From Ignavibacteriota bacterium (GTDB lineage Bacteria > Bacteroidota > Ignavibacteria > Kapaibacteriales > UBA2268): 32,010 nt of DNA. Position numbers and translations under genes: made by a program. Positions 23,986 through 31,397 of this stretch are shown piece after piece. Below the pieces are notes generated by a model, which saw only the letters and a list, made by a program, of their open reading frames with translations, was not told where the DNA came from and made no database searches. The stretch spans positions 1 to 32,010 of the forward strand of contig JACRLY010000048.1 in assembly GCA_016219595.1 (NCBI GenBank), written 5' to 3'. Within the stretch, counting starts at the first letter, position 1. Every line of letters begins with the position of its first letter.

Positions 23986-24936
23986 TTAAAGTTCAAAAAT
24001 TAGTCTGATATAATTCAAAGCCAGTGCAGTAATAGATATACCAAGTATCCATTTGATTATTTTCGGTGATACATATTTTTGCAATCTTGCACCGCAGTAC
24101 ATACCGGCAAAACCACCGATGCCGAACAGAAAGCCAAGCAACCAATCCGGGGCAATAGAAATGCCGGGATAAAAATTGGATAATATCTGGTAGTAAAGTA
24201 CACCTGCAATTGATGTGATAAACGTTCCCATTAATGCAGCACCTGCGACAGTATAAACAGGCAAACCGAAAAATGCGACAAAAATCGGTGCCATTATTGC
24301 CCCTCCACCGATACCATAAGCGCCCCCGACAATTCCGACAATGAAACTAACAATCAGAATTTTATATGATGATACATCATATGTTTCTCCATAAAAATCA
24401 TAAATAAGATGATTGATGTTAAATTTCTTTACTGATACTCTGGGTAGTTTAACTTTATTTTCTTGTGATGAATTATTTTTATATTTCTTCATCAGCTCCT
24501 GGAATTTTTCTTCTGATGATAGTATTCCGTTGTTCTTTTTCTTTTTAATTACTTCGAGAAAAACCTTTACCCCTATATAGAGTAAAAGAAATCCGACAAA
24601 TATTTTGAAATGAGTAGGATTAGGAAGATAATTTATTCTCAGGAAAGCACCAATGAAAACTCCCGGCAGTGTCCCGAAAATTACAATCCAGGTGAGGGGC
24701 CATACCATTCTGCCTTCTTTAATATAACGGTACACTCCACTCGGTATGGCAACAATGTTATACAATTGGTTTGTTGAACTGACAGCTGGACTCGTAAATC
24801 CAAGCACACTTACCTGGAACGGCAAAATTAAAAATGCACCGGACACTCCTCCCATCGAAGTAAAAAAAGAAATAACAAAAGCAACAAGGGGAGGGATAAA
24901 GGGACTGACAGTAATGCCTGAAATTTCAAAATACAT
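23986..24936 (-). CDS. TauE/SafE-family permease (UPF0721)
   Basis: This protein of about 316 residues has seven to eight membrane helices in two repeats, each starting with a Gly-rich motif: F-F-T-S-M-G-G-V-S-G-A-F-L-I-L-P near the N-terminus and G-I-V-G-G-A-Y-G-I-G-G-G-A-I-M-A-P in the second half. That is the TauE/SafE pattern, implicated in export or uptake of sulfite, sulfonates or other small organic anions. A polar loop of about 60 residues between the halves (K-K-K-K-N-N-G-I-L ... L-P-R-V-S-V-K-K) is longer than in minimal members. Start is ATG at 24936, or GTG at 24945 overlapping the upstream stop. The substrate is unknown. Confidence 0.87.
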   Translation of the reverse strand: MYFEISGITVSPFIPPLVAFVISFFTSMGGVSGAFLILPFQVSVLGFTSPAVSSTNQLYNIVAIPSGVYRYIKEGRMVWPLTWIVIFGTLPGVFIGAFLRINYLPNPTHFKIFVGFLLLYIGVKVFLEVIKKKKNNGILSSEEKFQELMKKYKNNSSQENKVKLPRVSVKKFNINHLIYDFYGETYDVSSYKILIVSFIVGIVGGAYGIGGGAIMAPIFVAFFGLPVYTVAGAALMGTFITSIAGVLYYQILSNFYPGISIAPDWLLGFLFGIGGFAGMYCGARLQKYVSPKIIKWILGISITALALNYIRLIFEL

Positions 24937-24941
24937 ATTGT

Positions 24942-25268
24942 TCACTCTTCATTATTTTCATTGTTCTGTTCATCAGATTGAAGAACTTTTGGAGGTTTAT
25001 CCGGCTTAAGCATACCTAGTACATTCTCGGCATAAGGTATTATTCTGTCAGCAGATTCCAGCTTAATTATTTCTGTTTTGAGCAATTCATTTCCATTACG
25101 GTAACTGTTATAAATTTTTTTCATAGCCTGCATCTCCTCAAGCTGAGAATCAACATATAAAACATTGCTTACATATAAAACCATTAGAATGGCAGAAAAT
25201 AAAATCAAGCCGAAAAGCTTCCACCTGCTTATTCTCTTCTTTTCCTTATGGTTCCCGTTCTCTGTCAT
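24942..25268 (-). CDS. FtsL/DivIC-like bitopic membrane protein
   Basis: This 108-residue protein has a basic N-terminus (residues 1-17), one membrane helix (about 19-40, L-F-G-L-I-L-F-S-A-I-L-M-V-L-Y-V), a predicted coiled coil (about 44-75) and then A-D-R-I-I-P-Y-A-E-N-V-L-G-M-L-K-P. The last piece closely resembles the FtsL/DivIC motif (R-I-E-x-x-A-x-x-x-L-G-M-x-x-P), pointing to a divisome-type protein with the coiled coil in the periplasm. The end is acidic and Asn-rich. It sits six bases after gcvT and touches the TauE gene, not a dcw cell-wall cluster, so the assignment is structural rather than contextual. Confidence 0.6.
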   Translation of the reverse strand: MTENGNHKEKKRISRWKLFGLILFSAILMVLYVSNVLYVDSQLEEMQAMKKIYNSYRNGNELLKTEIIKLESADRIIPYAENVLGMLKPDKPPKVLQSDEQNNENNEE

Positions 25269-25274
25269 AATTTC

Positions 25275-26360
25275 TCAGACAAAAGGAATCTTCACTACTT
25301 CTGCCGGGAAAGTTTTACCTCTTGCTTCAATCTCGATTTTACTTCCGGGTTGAGAAAATTCAGTTGAGACATATCCCATCCCGATTGGTTTATTGAGAAT
25401 TGGTGATATGTTACCACTTGTTACATGACCAATTTCTTTTCCGCCGGCAAATATTTTGTAATGATGTCGTGGTATGAATTTTTCAACATCAACCATGAAA
25501 CCGACAAGTTTTCTCTTTGGACCTTCTTCTTTTGTCTTAACTATTACTTCTTTGCCGTTGAAATCACCTTTATTTACTTTTGTTATCCAGCCGAGATTTG
25601 CCTCGATTGTATTAGTGGTTTCATCAATATCATTTCCATAGAGGCAATAGCCCTTTTCCAATCTTAATGTATCTCGTGCAGCTAAAGCTACGGGCTCAAT
25701 ACCAAACTCTGCACCTGCCCTGAAAATTTCATCCCATATTAGTTTTGCAGTTTTGAGATCACCCCTGAAATAAGTCTCAAAGCCAATTTCACCTGTATAT
25801 CCTGTTCGAGACAGTATCATTTCAACTCCTGCAAGTGAACCGTTTTTAAAATTATAATATTCAATTTCAGATAAATTCACATTTGTGAGTTTTTGCAAAG
25901 TCTCGATTGATTTTGGTCCCTGTATGGCAAGAAGATTTACTTCATCAGTAACATTTTTCAAATCAACATCAAATCCTTCAGTATTTTTTTGGCACCAGGC
26001 AAAATCTTTGTCAATATTAGCTCCATTGACAACAAGCATGAACCAGTCACCCATGCAATAGACGAGAAGATCGTCAACAATCCCTCCATCGGGCAGACTG
26101 AATGCCGAATACTGAATCTTACCGGGAATTAGTTTGGACGCATCATTTACAGTAATTTTCTGAACGAATGAGAGTGCATCTTTTCCTTTTATCTCAAACT
26201 CACCCATATGTGATACATCAAAAACACCTACTTTCTGCCGAACAACATTATGTTCGTGTATAATGCCCTTCGGATATTGAATCGGCATTTCATAACCGGC
26301 AAATTCCACCATCTTGGCGCCAAGCTCTTTATGAATCGCATTAAAAATTGTGTACTTCAT
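25275..26360 (-). CDS. gcvT: glycine cleavage system aminomethyltransferase (T protein)
   Basis: This 361-residue protein has the normal length for the T protein, which transfers the methylene group from the aminomethyl-lipoyl H protein to tetrahydrofolate and releases ammonia. The N-terminus is typical: M-V-E-F-A-G-Y-E-M-P-I-Q-Y, then V-G-V-F-D-V-S-H-M-G-E. The catalytic Asp lies in N-G-A-N-I-D-K-D near residue 110. R-D-T-L-R-L-E-K-G-Y-C-L-Y-G and the late V-T-S-G-N-I-S-P motif are present. The H and P proteins are not in this window. No glycine riboswitch is visible in the 120-base leader. It heads a minus-strand run with the FtsL-like and TauE genes. Confidence 0.95.
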   Translation of the reverse strand: MKYTIFNAIHKELGAKMVEFAGYEMPIQYPKGIIHEHNVVRQKVGVFDVSHMGEFEIKGKDALSFVQKITVNDASKLIPGKIQYSAFSLPDGGIVDDLLVYCMGDWFMLVVNGANIDKDFAWCQKNTEGFDVDLKNVTDEVNLLAIQGPKSIETLQKLTNVNLSEIEYYNFKNGSLAGVEMILSRTGYTGEIGFETYFRGDLKTAKLIWDEIFRAGAEFGIEPVALAARDTLRLEKGYCLYGNDIDETTNTIEANLGWITKVNKGDFNGKEVIVKTKEEGPKRKLVGFMVDVEKFIPRHHYKIFAGGKEIGHVTSGNISPILNKPIGMGYVSTEFSQPGSKIEIEARGKTFPAEVVKIPFV

Positions 26361-26480
26361 CTTTTTCCCTAAAATTTGTCAAAATAAACTTTATAACTTC
26401 TAAAAATTCTTTCATTTTTTCAAATATATAGTAATATTTTTGAGAGAATTGTATTTTGGTTTTCAATTTAATTAATCTTT

Positions 26481-27296
26481 ATGATATTAAAATCAATAAA
26501 TAAAATTTATATATCAACTCTGATTTCAATGAGTTTACTGTTAATTCAATCAATTCCGATACAATGCGAATCACCATACAAGCTGGATTGGACAAAAGAT
26601 GGAATAATCATTGGTTCATGTATTGGATTAGGTGCTGTTTCATTTATTCTTGACCACAATGTCAAACCACTTACAATCGATGAATTCAATAATCTCAACA
26701 AAAACGATATTAATGGTTTTGACAGATTTGCCACAGAAAAATATTCAGATAATATTTCGAAATTGAGTGATTATGCATTGGGAACTGCAATTGCTTCACC
26801 TTTAATACTTGTATTATCCGACAAAATTATAGAAGATTGGTTTTCTATCGGGATTATGTATGGTGAAAACCTGATGTTCTCCGGCTTTTTGTCATATCTT
26901 GCCAAAGGAACAACACAAAGAGTAAGACCTTATGCTTACAATTCCGAAATTCCAACTGTATGGAAATTAAATTCAGATGTAAAAAAATCCTTCTTCTCTG
27001 GACATACAAGTATTGCATTTTCATCCGCTGTGTTTTTATCAGTTGTTTACAGTGATTATTTCCCTGATTCAGATTACAAACTCTATGTATGGGGTGGCTC
27101 ACTATTACTTGCTTCAGGAATAGGAATAATGCGAATTGAATCAGGTAATCATTTTCCGACTGATGTAATTGTTGGAGCAATAGTCGGAAGTGCATCAGGA
27201 TATTTAATACCTTATTTGCACAGAACCGGAAATAAAGATGATGGAATGAATTTTCAAATCGAATTTGACAGGGTAGTGTTTAGTTATAAGTTTTAA
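26481..27296 (+). CDS. PAP2-family membrane phosphatase
   Basis: This 271-residue protein has a signal or first helix (residues 8-27) and further hydrophobic segments. The three acid-phosphatase motifs are complete: Lys142-x6-Arg149-Pro150 (K-G-T-T-Q-R-V-R-P), Ser173-Gly-His175 and Arg218-x5-His224-x3-Asp228 (R-I-E-S-G-N-H-F-P-T-D). Family members dephosphorylate lipid phosphates such as undecaprenyl pyrophosphate, phosphatidylglycerophosphate or lipid A on the periplasmic side. Which lipid applies here is unclear. It is divergent from gcvT and its stop overlaps the convergent DUF2442 gene by four bases. Confidence 0.9.
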   Translation: MILKSINKIYISTLISMSLLLIQSIPIQCESPYKLDWTKDGIIIGSCIGLGAVSFILDHNVKPLTIDEFNNLNKNDINGFDRFATEKYSDNISKLSDYALGTAIASPLILVLSDKIIEDWFSIGIMYGENLMFSGFLSYLAKGTTQRVRPYAYNSEIPTVWKLNSDVKKSFFSGHTSIAFSSAVFLSVVYSDYFPDSDYKLYVWGGSLLLASGIGIMRIESGNHFPTDVIVGAIVGSASGYLIPYLHRTGNKDDGMNFQIEFDRVVFSYKF

Positions 27297-27535
27297 TTTG
27301 AATATTTCTTGCTCTCGAGATAAAGAGTTTCTGGAGCAATATCCTGTTCGTGGGGCCAAGTAACAGTACCATTATCGATTTTCAATCTTGAGAAATAATT
27401 CCAATCTCTCAGCTCATTAAAATAATCACTTTTGCAGTATTTTGAAATATCAATAACTCTTATTTCTCCATTATGATAATGAAGCTCAATTGATAATGGT
27501 TTTAATGGTATTGCTTTATTTAGTTTAGGTGTCAT
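27293..27535 (-). CDS. DUF2442 protein
   Basis: This 80-residue protein reads like DUF2442: an early strand pair (L-S-I-E-L-H-Y-H-N-G-E-I-R-V-I-D) and the characteristic end W-P-H-E-Q-D-I-A-P-E-T-L-Y-L-E-S. DUF2442 genes are usually paired with DUF4160 genes, as here with a six-base gap, and have been proposed to form a toxin-antitoxin-like module; that function is not established. The protein looks complete, in contrast to its partner. Confidence 0.8.
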   Translation of the reverse strand: MTPKLNKAIPLKPLSIELHYHNGEIRVIDISKYCKSDYFNELRDWNYFSRLKIDNGTVTWPHEQDIAPETLYLESKKYSN

Positions 27536-27541
27536 ATTTTA

Positions 27542-27806
27542 TTATTTTAATGGTTCAATTTTAAATAATTTTTCTCCAGAAACAGCAAGTGTCCAGTCAG
27601 CAGTTAATTCATCCCTGTGAATTTCCAGCCATGCATGAACAAGTTTCAATTTATTTCTCGGAAACTTTCCTTCTAAAATCTTGCCGTCTTTAATTGTAAT
27701 TATTGCTTTTTTTTCTCCATATTCTATATGTATATGAGGTAATTTATGTCTAATATTATCATAGAAATACATATAAACAATTATTAAACATTGATATTAC
27801 TGGCAT
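27542..27806 (-). pseudogene. DUF4160 protein gene with frameshifted N-terminus
   Basis: The main frame from ATG at 27772 gives 76 residues of DUF4160 (M-Y-F-Y-D-N ... L-P-H-I-H-I-E-Y-G-E-K-K-A). Family proteins normally start M-P-x-I-S-x-F, then about six residues, then M-Y-F. Upstream, ATG at 27806 encodes M-P-V-I-S-M-F in another frame, and the main frame read backward from 27772 gives I-I-V-Y directly before M-Y-F. The two pieces fit a normal gene that lost about five bases after the S-M-F codons. The 27772 ATG could still yield an N-truncated protein. The partner is the DUF2442 gene downstream. Confidence 0.7.
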
Positions 27807-27888
27807 CTCCAAACCTATATTGTATAAAAATCCAGACAAATTTATTAATATTGAGCATTTTTACAAAATTTCATTTTTCCGCGAAACA

Positions 27889-28401
27889 CTACCTCACCTC
27901 TAAATACTCTCTCATCTTCTCAAATTTCTTTGGTCCGATTCCTTTTATTTTCATTATGTCACTTGGTTTATTAAATCTCGTTGATTGCCTGTATTCGAGT
28001 ATTGCTATTGCTGTTTTCTCTCCGATACCCGGGAGTTTCATCAATTCAACTTTTGATGCTGTGTTCAGATTGACTTTTCCTGTTGGCATTTCCTTTTTCT
28101 TTTGTGAGGAAAAGAAATCTTTTTTTACAACAGTGTCTGCTGTAGCTAATTCTGAAAATGAACTGTCTTCGACATCGCTTCCGATGTAAGTTGTACGCTG
28201 AACTTCAGCAAGGCTGTCAAGTGAATGATAAACTATATCGGCAATTTCGTCTTGTAGTTTGTCATGTACTTTATTATCATATAAATTCTGAATAATCACA
28301 CCGCCAAGCAAGCCAGTCACTATAAAGAAGACGACAACCAGTTCGCTTTTAGTAACACCGAATGTGCTTTGCAGTTTGGATATTATGGAATTTAAATTCA
28401 T
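27889..28401 (-). CDS. ComEA-like helix-hairpin-helix protein
   Basis: This 170-residue protein has a membrane anchor near the N-terminus (about residues 21-40, L-V-V-V-F-F-I-V-T-G-L-L-G-G-V), a polar linker and a C-terminal double HhH domain: V-N-L-N-T-A-S-K-V-E-L-M-K-L-P-G-I-G-E-K-T-A, then I-M-K-I-K-G-I-G-P-K-K-F. This is the ComEA pattern: a membrane-tethered, periplasmic double-stranded DNA-binding protein used in natural transformation. No other competence gene is adjacent, and small HhH proteins can have other DNA roles. It is a stand-alone gene with 76 bases to the permease behind it. Confidence 0.82.
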   Translation of the reverse strand: MNLNSIISKLQSTFGVTKSELVVVFFIVTGLLGGVIIQNLYDNKVHDKLQDEIADIVYHSLDSLAEVQRTTYIGSDVEDSSFSELATADTVVKKDFFSSQKKKEMPTGKVNLNTASKVELMKLPGIGEKTAIAILEYRQSTRFNKPSDIMKIKGIGPKKFEKMREYLEVR

Positions 28402-28477
28402 TTAAATTAATACATAGATCAATTATATTTTCAACCAAAAAACAAATTTAATGAAAATTATCATTACTGCATATTTA

Positions 28478-30460
28478 TCACTTTCCCATCTTTATCGGCA
28501 GTATCACATTCGTTATTCCCAGCACCTGCAATTTTCTCTGTATTGCAAAAGCAGTTTCATTGTGTAATAACCTGTGATAGAATTTCTCTGCCCTAAATGC
28601 AAGCTTTCCTGAAAATACTGTGGATTTAGGGTATTCCCTGGAAATTACATCAATTATCTCAGGCGCTTTTTCGACAACATCAGTCGCTGTTTCCAATCTG
28701 TATTCGGCATGAAATTCCATGCTTTCAGCCAGCTCGACATATTTTCTCAAAGAATTTTCAGTTACTTGCTTTAAGTGCTCTATTGATTCCTCTCCTTTGA
28801 ACATCCCCTGGTCGATTACTGCTACAGAAACAAATACAAAATTCTTATATAAATTCGGGAATGAGCGAATAATTGATAAGAATGTGTGAATACCAAAACC
28901 ATTATACCCGCCGACAAGCTGAATTGCTGTCATTTCCTTTTTATCCATCTTGTATTGTTGTGGTTTGTATTCCGGTTTTATATCAGCTATATCGTCTTCT
29001 AATCTTTTAATATCTTCTTTGACCTTTTTATAATGTCTCCTGATTAAATAGCAGAGTCCAATTAATACAGAAGTAATTAATAGCGTTAACCAGCCGCCCT
29101 CCATGAACTTTTCAAAAACTGTAATTGAAAGAATGGTAACACAAAGAATCAATCCTGTAAGATGAATGCTAATCTGACGCTTCCATTTCTTGTCTGTCTT
29201 TCTCCTTTTGAAATAGAAACTGGACATACCAAATTCTGAAATTGAAAAAGTAAGAAAAACATTGATTGAATACATAATGACAAGTGCCTGGATAGAACCT
29301 TGAGTATATAGTAAAAGTAATAATGATGCTATACCTATCATCACAATTCCGTTACGCATAGTAAGGCGGTCCGAATAAGCGGCAAATCTTCTTGGAAGCC
29401 AGGAATCAACAGCCATATTTGCCATAACACGCGGAGCATCAATGAAACCCGCCTGTGCCGCAACAAAAAGTAATGCCCCTTCGGAAAATATAGTGATAAA
29501 TGCAAGTATTGAGCCGATTTTCCAGTTGCCATAAAGAGTATCAGCCAGAACTGAATTTAATGTTTTTCCGCTAGTAACTTTCACTTCAACCAATAAATAA
29601 CAAAGAAGAAGTCCGCTTGCAGCTAATGCAAGCGATGATGCCATATAAAACATTGTCCTTTTACCGGTTCTTACTTTCGGGTCACGCATTATCTGCAGAC
29701 CGTTTGAGACAGCTTCAATACCCGTATACGTTCCTCCTCCTAAAGAGTATGCACGAATGAAAATCAGGAAAATTCCAAGGAACCCGATTGTTCCAATATC
29801 ATTGGTGAAATTTGAATGAACATTAGCCATCACCGGTTTTAATTCCCAAAAGTGGCTTGTTATTCCGTATCCTAACATAAAAACATGTGTTAAAACAAAA
29901 ATTATAAATATTGGAGCTAATATTGATATTGATTCTTTGACACCTCTAATGTTCAGAATAGTAAGAATAATAATTAAAATTGCAGCAAATATTATTTTAT
30001 ATTTTTGGTATTCAATCGGTAGGTAGCTGAAAATTGCATCTGAGCAGGAAGCTATTGATACTGTAATTGTCAATATGTAATCAATGACTAATGCACTTCC
30101 CGAAACAACTCCTGCTCTTTCGCCGAGCATATGAGTCGCTACTATATACCCACCGCCTCCATGTGGGAAATGTTCAATTATTTTTGAATAAGCGTATGAA
30201 ATTATAATGATAGTAAATGCTGTCGCTAATGCCAGGAATATTGCGAGGTAAAAATGAGTTCCAATTGTTCTGAATGCTTCTTCAGGACCATACGCTGATG
30301 ACGATAATCCGTCTGCACCCAGTCCAATCCATGCAAAGAACGGAATAAGTGCCAATTTATGGAAAATACCGGGGTCATTCAAATCTCTTGGTTTGCCAAA
30401 AAGTTTTCTGACAATTTTTTTGGTTAACGAGTCTTCCTCTTTTGTAATGAAGTTGTTCAT
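28478..30460 (-). CDS. APC-superfamily permease, KimA-like (possible K+ importer)
   Basis: This 660-residue protein has about 12 helices over residues 30-480 and a cytosolic C-terminal region of about 180 residues. The first helix G-A-D-G-L-S-S-S-A-Y-G-P-E matches the KimA (YdaO) signature D-A-L-S-S-V-A-Y-G-P-E, with the Asp and Tyr linked to K+ binding kept. TM3 has D-Y-I-L-T-I-T-V-S. KimA proteins are K+/H+ symporters that are often mis-annotated as amino acid permeases. C-terminal length and the H-T-F-L-S-I-I-R segment differ in detail from the Bacillus protein. It follows a sensor-like gene and an OmpL-like porin gene on the same strand. An amino-acid substrate remains possible. Confidence 0.72.
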   Translation of the reverse strand: MNNFITKEEDSLTKKIVRKLFGKPRDLNDPGIFHKLALIPFFAWIGLGADGLSSSAYGPEEAFRTIGTHFYLAIFLALATAFTIIIISYAYSKIIEHFPHGGGGYIVATHMLGERAGVVSGSALVIDYILTITVSIASCSDAIFSYLPIEYQKYKIIFAAILIIILTILNIRGVKESISILAPIFIIFVLTHVFMLGYGITSHFWELKPVMANVHSNFTNDIGTIGFLGIFLIFIRAYSLGGGTYTGIEAVSNGLQIMRDPKVRTGKRTMFYMASSLALAASGLLLCYLLVEVKVTSGKTLNSVLADTLYGNWKIGSILAFITIFSEGALLFVAAQAGFIDAPRVMANMAVDSWLPRRFAAYSDRLTMRNGIVMIGIASLLLLLYTQGSIQALVIMYSINVFLTFSISEFGMSSFYFKRRKTDKKWKRQISIHLTGLILCVTILSITVFEKFMEGGWLTLLITSVLIGLCYLIRRHYKKVKEDIKRLEDDIADIKPEYKPQQYKMDKKEMTAIQLVGGYNGFGIHTFLSIIRSFPNLYKNFVFVSVAVIDQGMFKGEESIEHLKQVTENSLRKYVELAESMEFHAEYRLETATDVVEKAPEIIDVISREYPKSTVFSGKLAFRAEKFYHRLLHNETAFAIQRKLQVLGITNVILPIKMGK

Positions 30461-30538
30461 ATTTATTTCTTAGCTCTAATTGTCAAATTTAATTATATAT
30501 TCACTTATTAATAAAGCAATAAAATCTTATTATAATAA

Positions 30539-31303
30539 TTATTGGATTACCTTGTTATAATTTATCTCGAGTAACTCAACTGACTTCAAAATTATTTCAA
30601 GTTCATCATCCGAGTTAATATCTGAATGTATGTTTAATTTTTTCAGCAATTCATTTATTTTAGAAACTAAAAAGGATAGAGAATTTGAAATATAAAAAGG
30701 GAAATACCAAAAATAACCGAAAGCTAAAATTATAAAACACACTGAAATTATGACCATGTTTCTCTGATACTCATCGGCAATTTTCGCTGCCGCATCGTTC
30801 TTTCTTATAATCGCTTTCCAATTTACATAATAGATATTATTTATCGATTTCTTTAAATCATCATATTTTATAAGAAAATTTTCTAATTCTTTATCGTTTA
30901 ATATTCTTGTAAATGAAATATTAGATATTACATCAGCAAGAATATTGTAATTTCTTTTTAAACTGTCGACAAATTCTTTTTCTTTAAATTCAGTAATATT
31001 ATTTTCTTCGGCAGTGAGATTTTTTTCTAACTTTGATTGGTAAATGCTTATATTTTTCTTCACTTCATTTTTATCGTAATTAGAATTGACCATCTGAAAA
31101 TTGCTCAGAATTAAAATGTGATTTATATCATCGAGAGCATCAAGCATGTTTTTTGTATATGCAATAGATTTATTGTTGTCCTTAAGAATATTTTTAGAAA
31201 CGTCATCTAATTTTTCGATATAGTATGAACAAAAGAAAGTCAGAGAGAAAATAATTACAAACAAAAAACCTATACCCAAAATTATTTTCTTATGCATTTT
31301 CAT
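30539..31303 (-). CDS. membrane sensor protein lacking kinase domains (KinB-like sensor module)
   Basis: This 254-residue protein has helix 1 (about residues 6-27), a helical periplasmic domain (28-180) and helix 2 (about 181-205), then a short cytosolic segment S-N-S-L-S-F-L-V-S-K-I-N-E-L that looks like the start of a HAMP linker. The periplasmic K-D-N-N-K-S-I-A-Y-T-K-N-M-L-D-A-L-D segment resembles sensor modules of KinB-type histidine kinases, some of which I recall beside kdp potassium genes in Bacteroidota. No HisKA or ATPase domain follows, and the frame ends at 30539 with the permease gene 78 bases on. It may be a truncated kinase or a stand-alone regulator. Confidence 0.6.
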   Translation of the reverse strand: MKMHKKIILGIGFLFVIIFSLTFFCSYYIEKLDDVSKNILKDNNKSIAYTKNMLDALDDINHILILSNFQMVNSNYDKNEVKKNISIYQSKLEKNLTAEENNITEFKEKEFVDSLKRNYNILADVISNISFTRILNDKELENFLIKYDDLKKSINNIYYVNWKAIIRKNDAAAKIADEYQRNMVIISVCFIILAFGYFWYFPFYISNSLSFLVSKINELLKKLNIHSDINSDDELEIILKSVELLEINYNKVIQ

Positions 31304-31397
31304 TTTACACCTTTAGTTTATTAATAGTACTAAAAATATTTCATCTGAATTTATTTATGTAACAAATATTTTCGAATTATATAATTCAATAATAAAT

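Noticed and set aside
26361-26480. Glycine riboswitch upstream of gcvT
   Set aside because: The 120-base leader is AT-rich and lacks the conserved GC-rich paired elements; no aptamer can be folded by eye.
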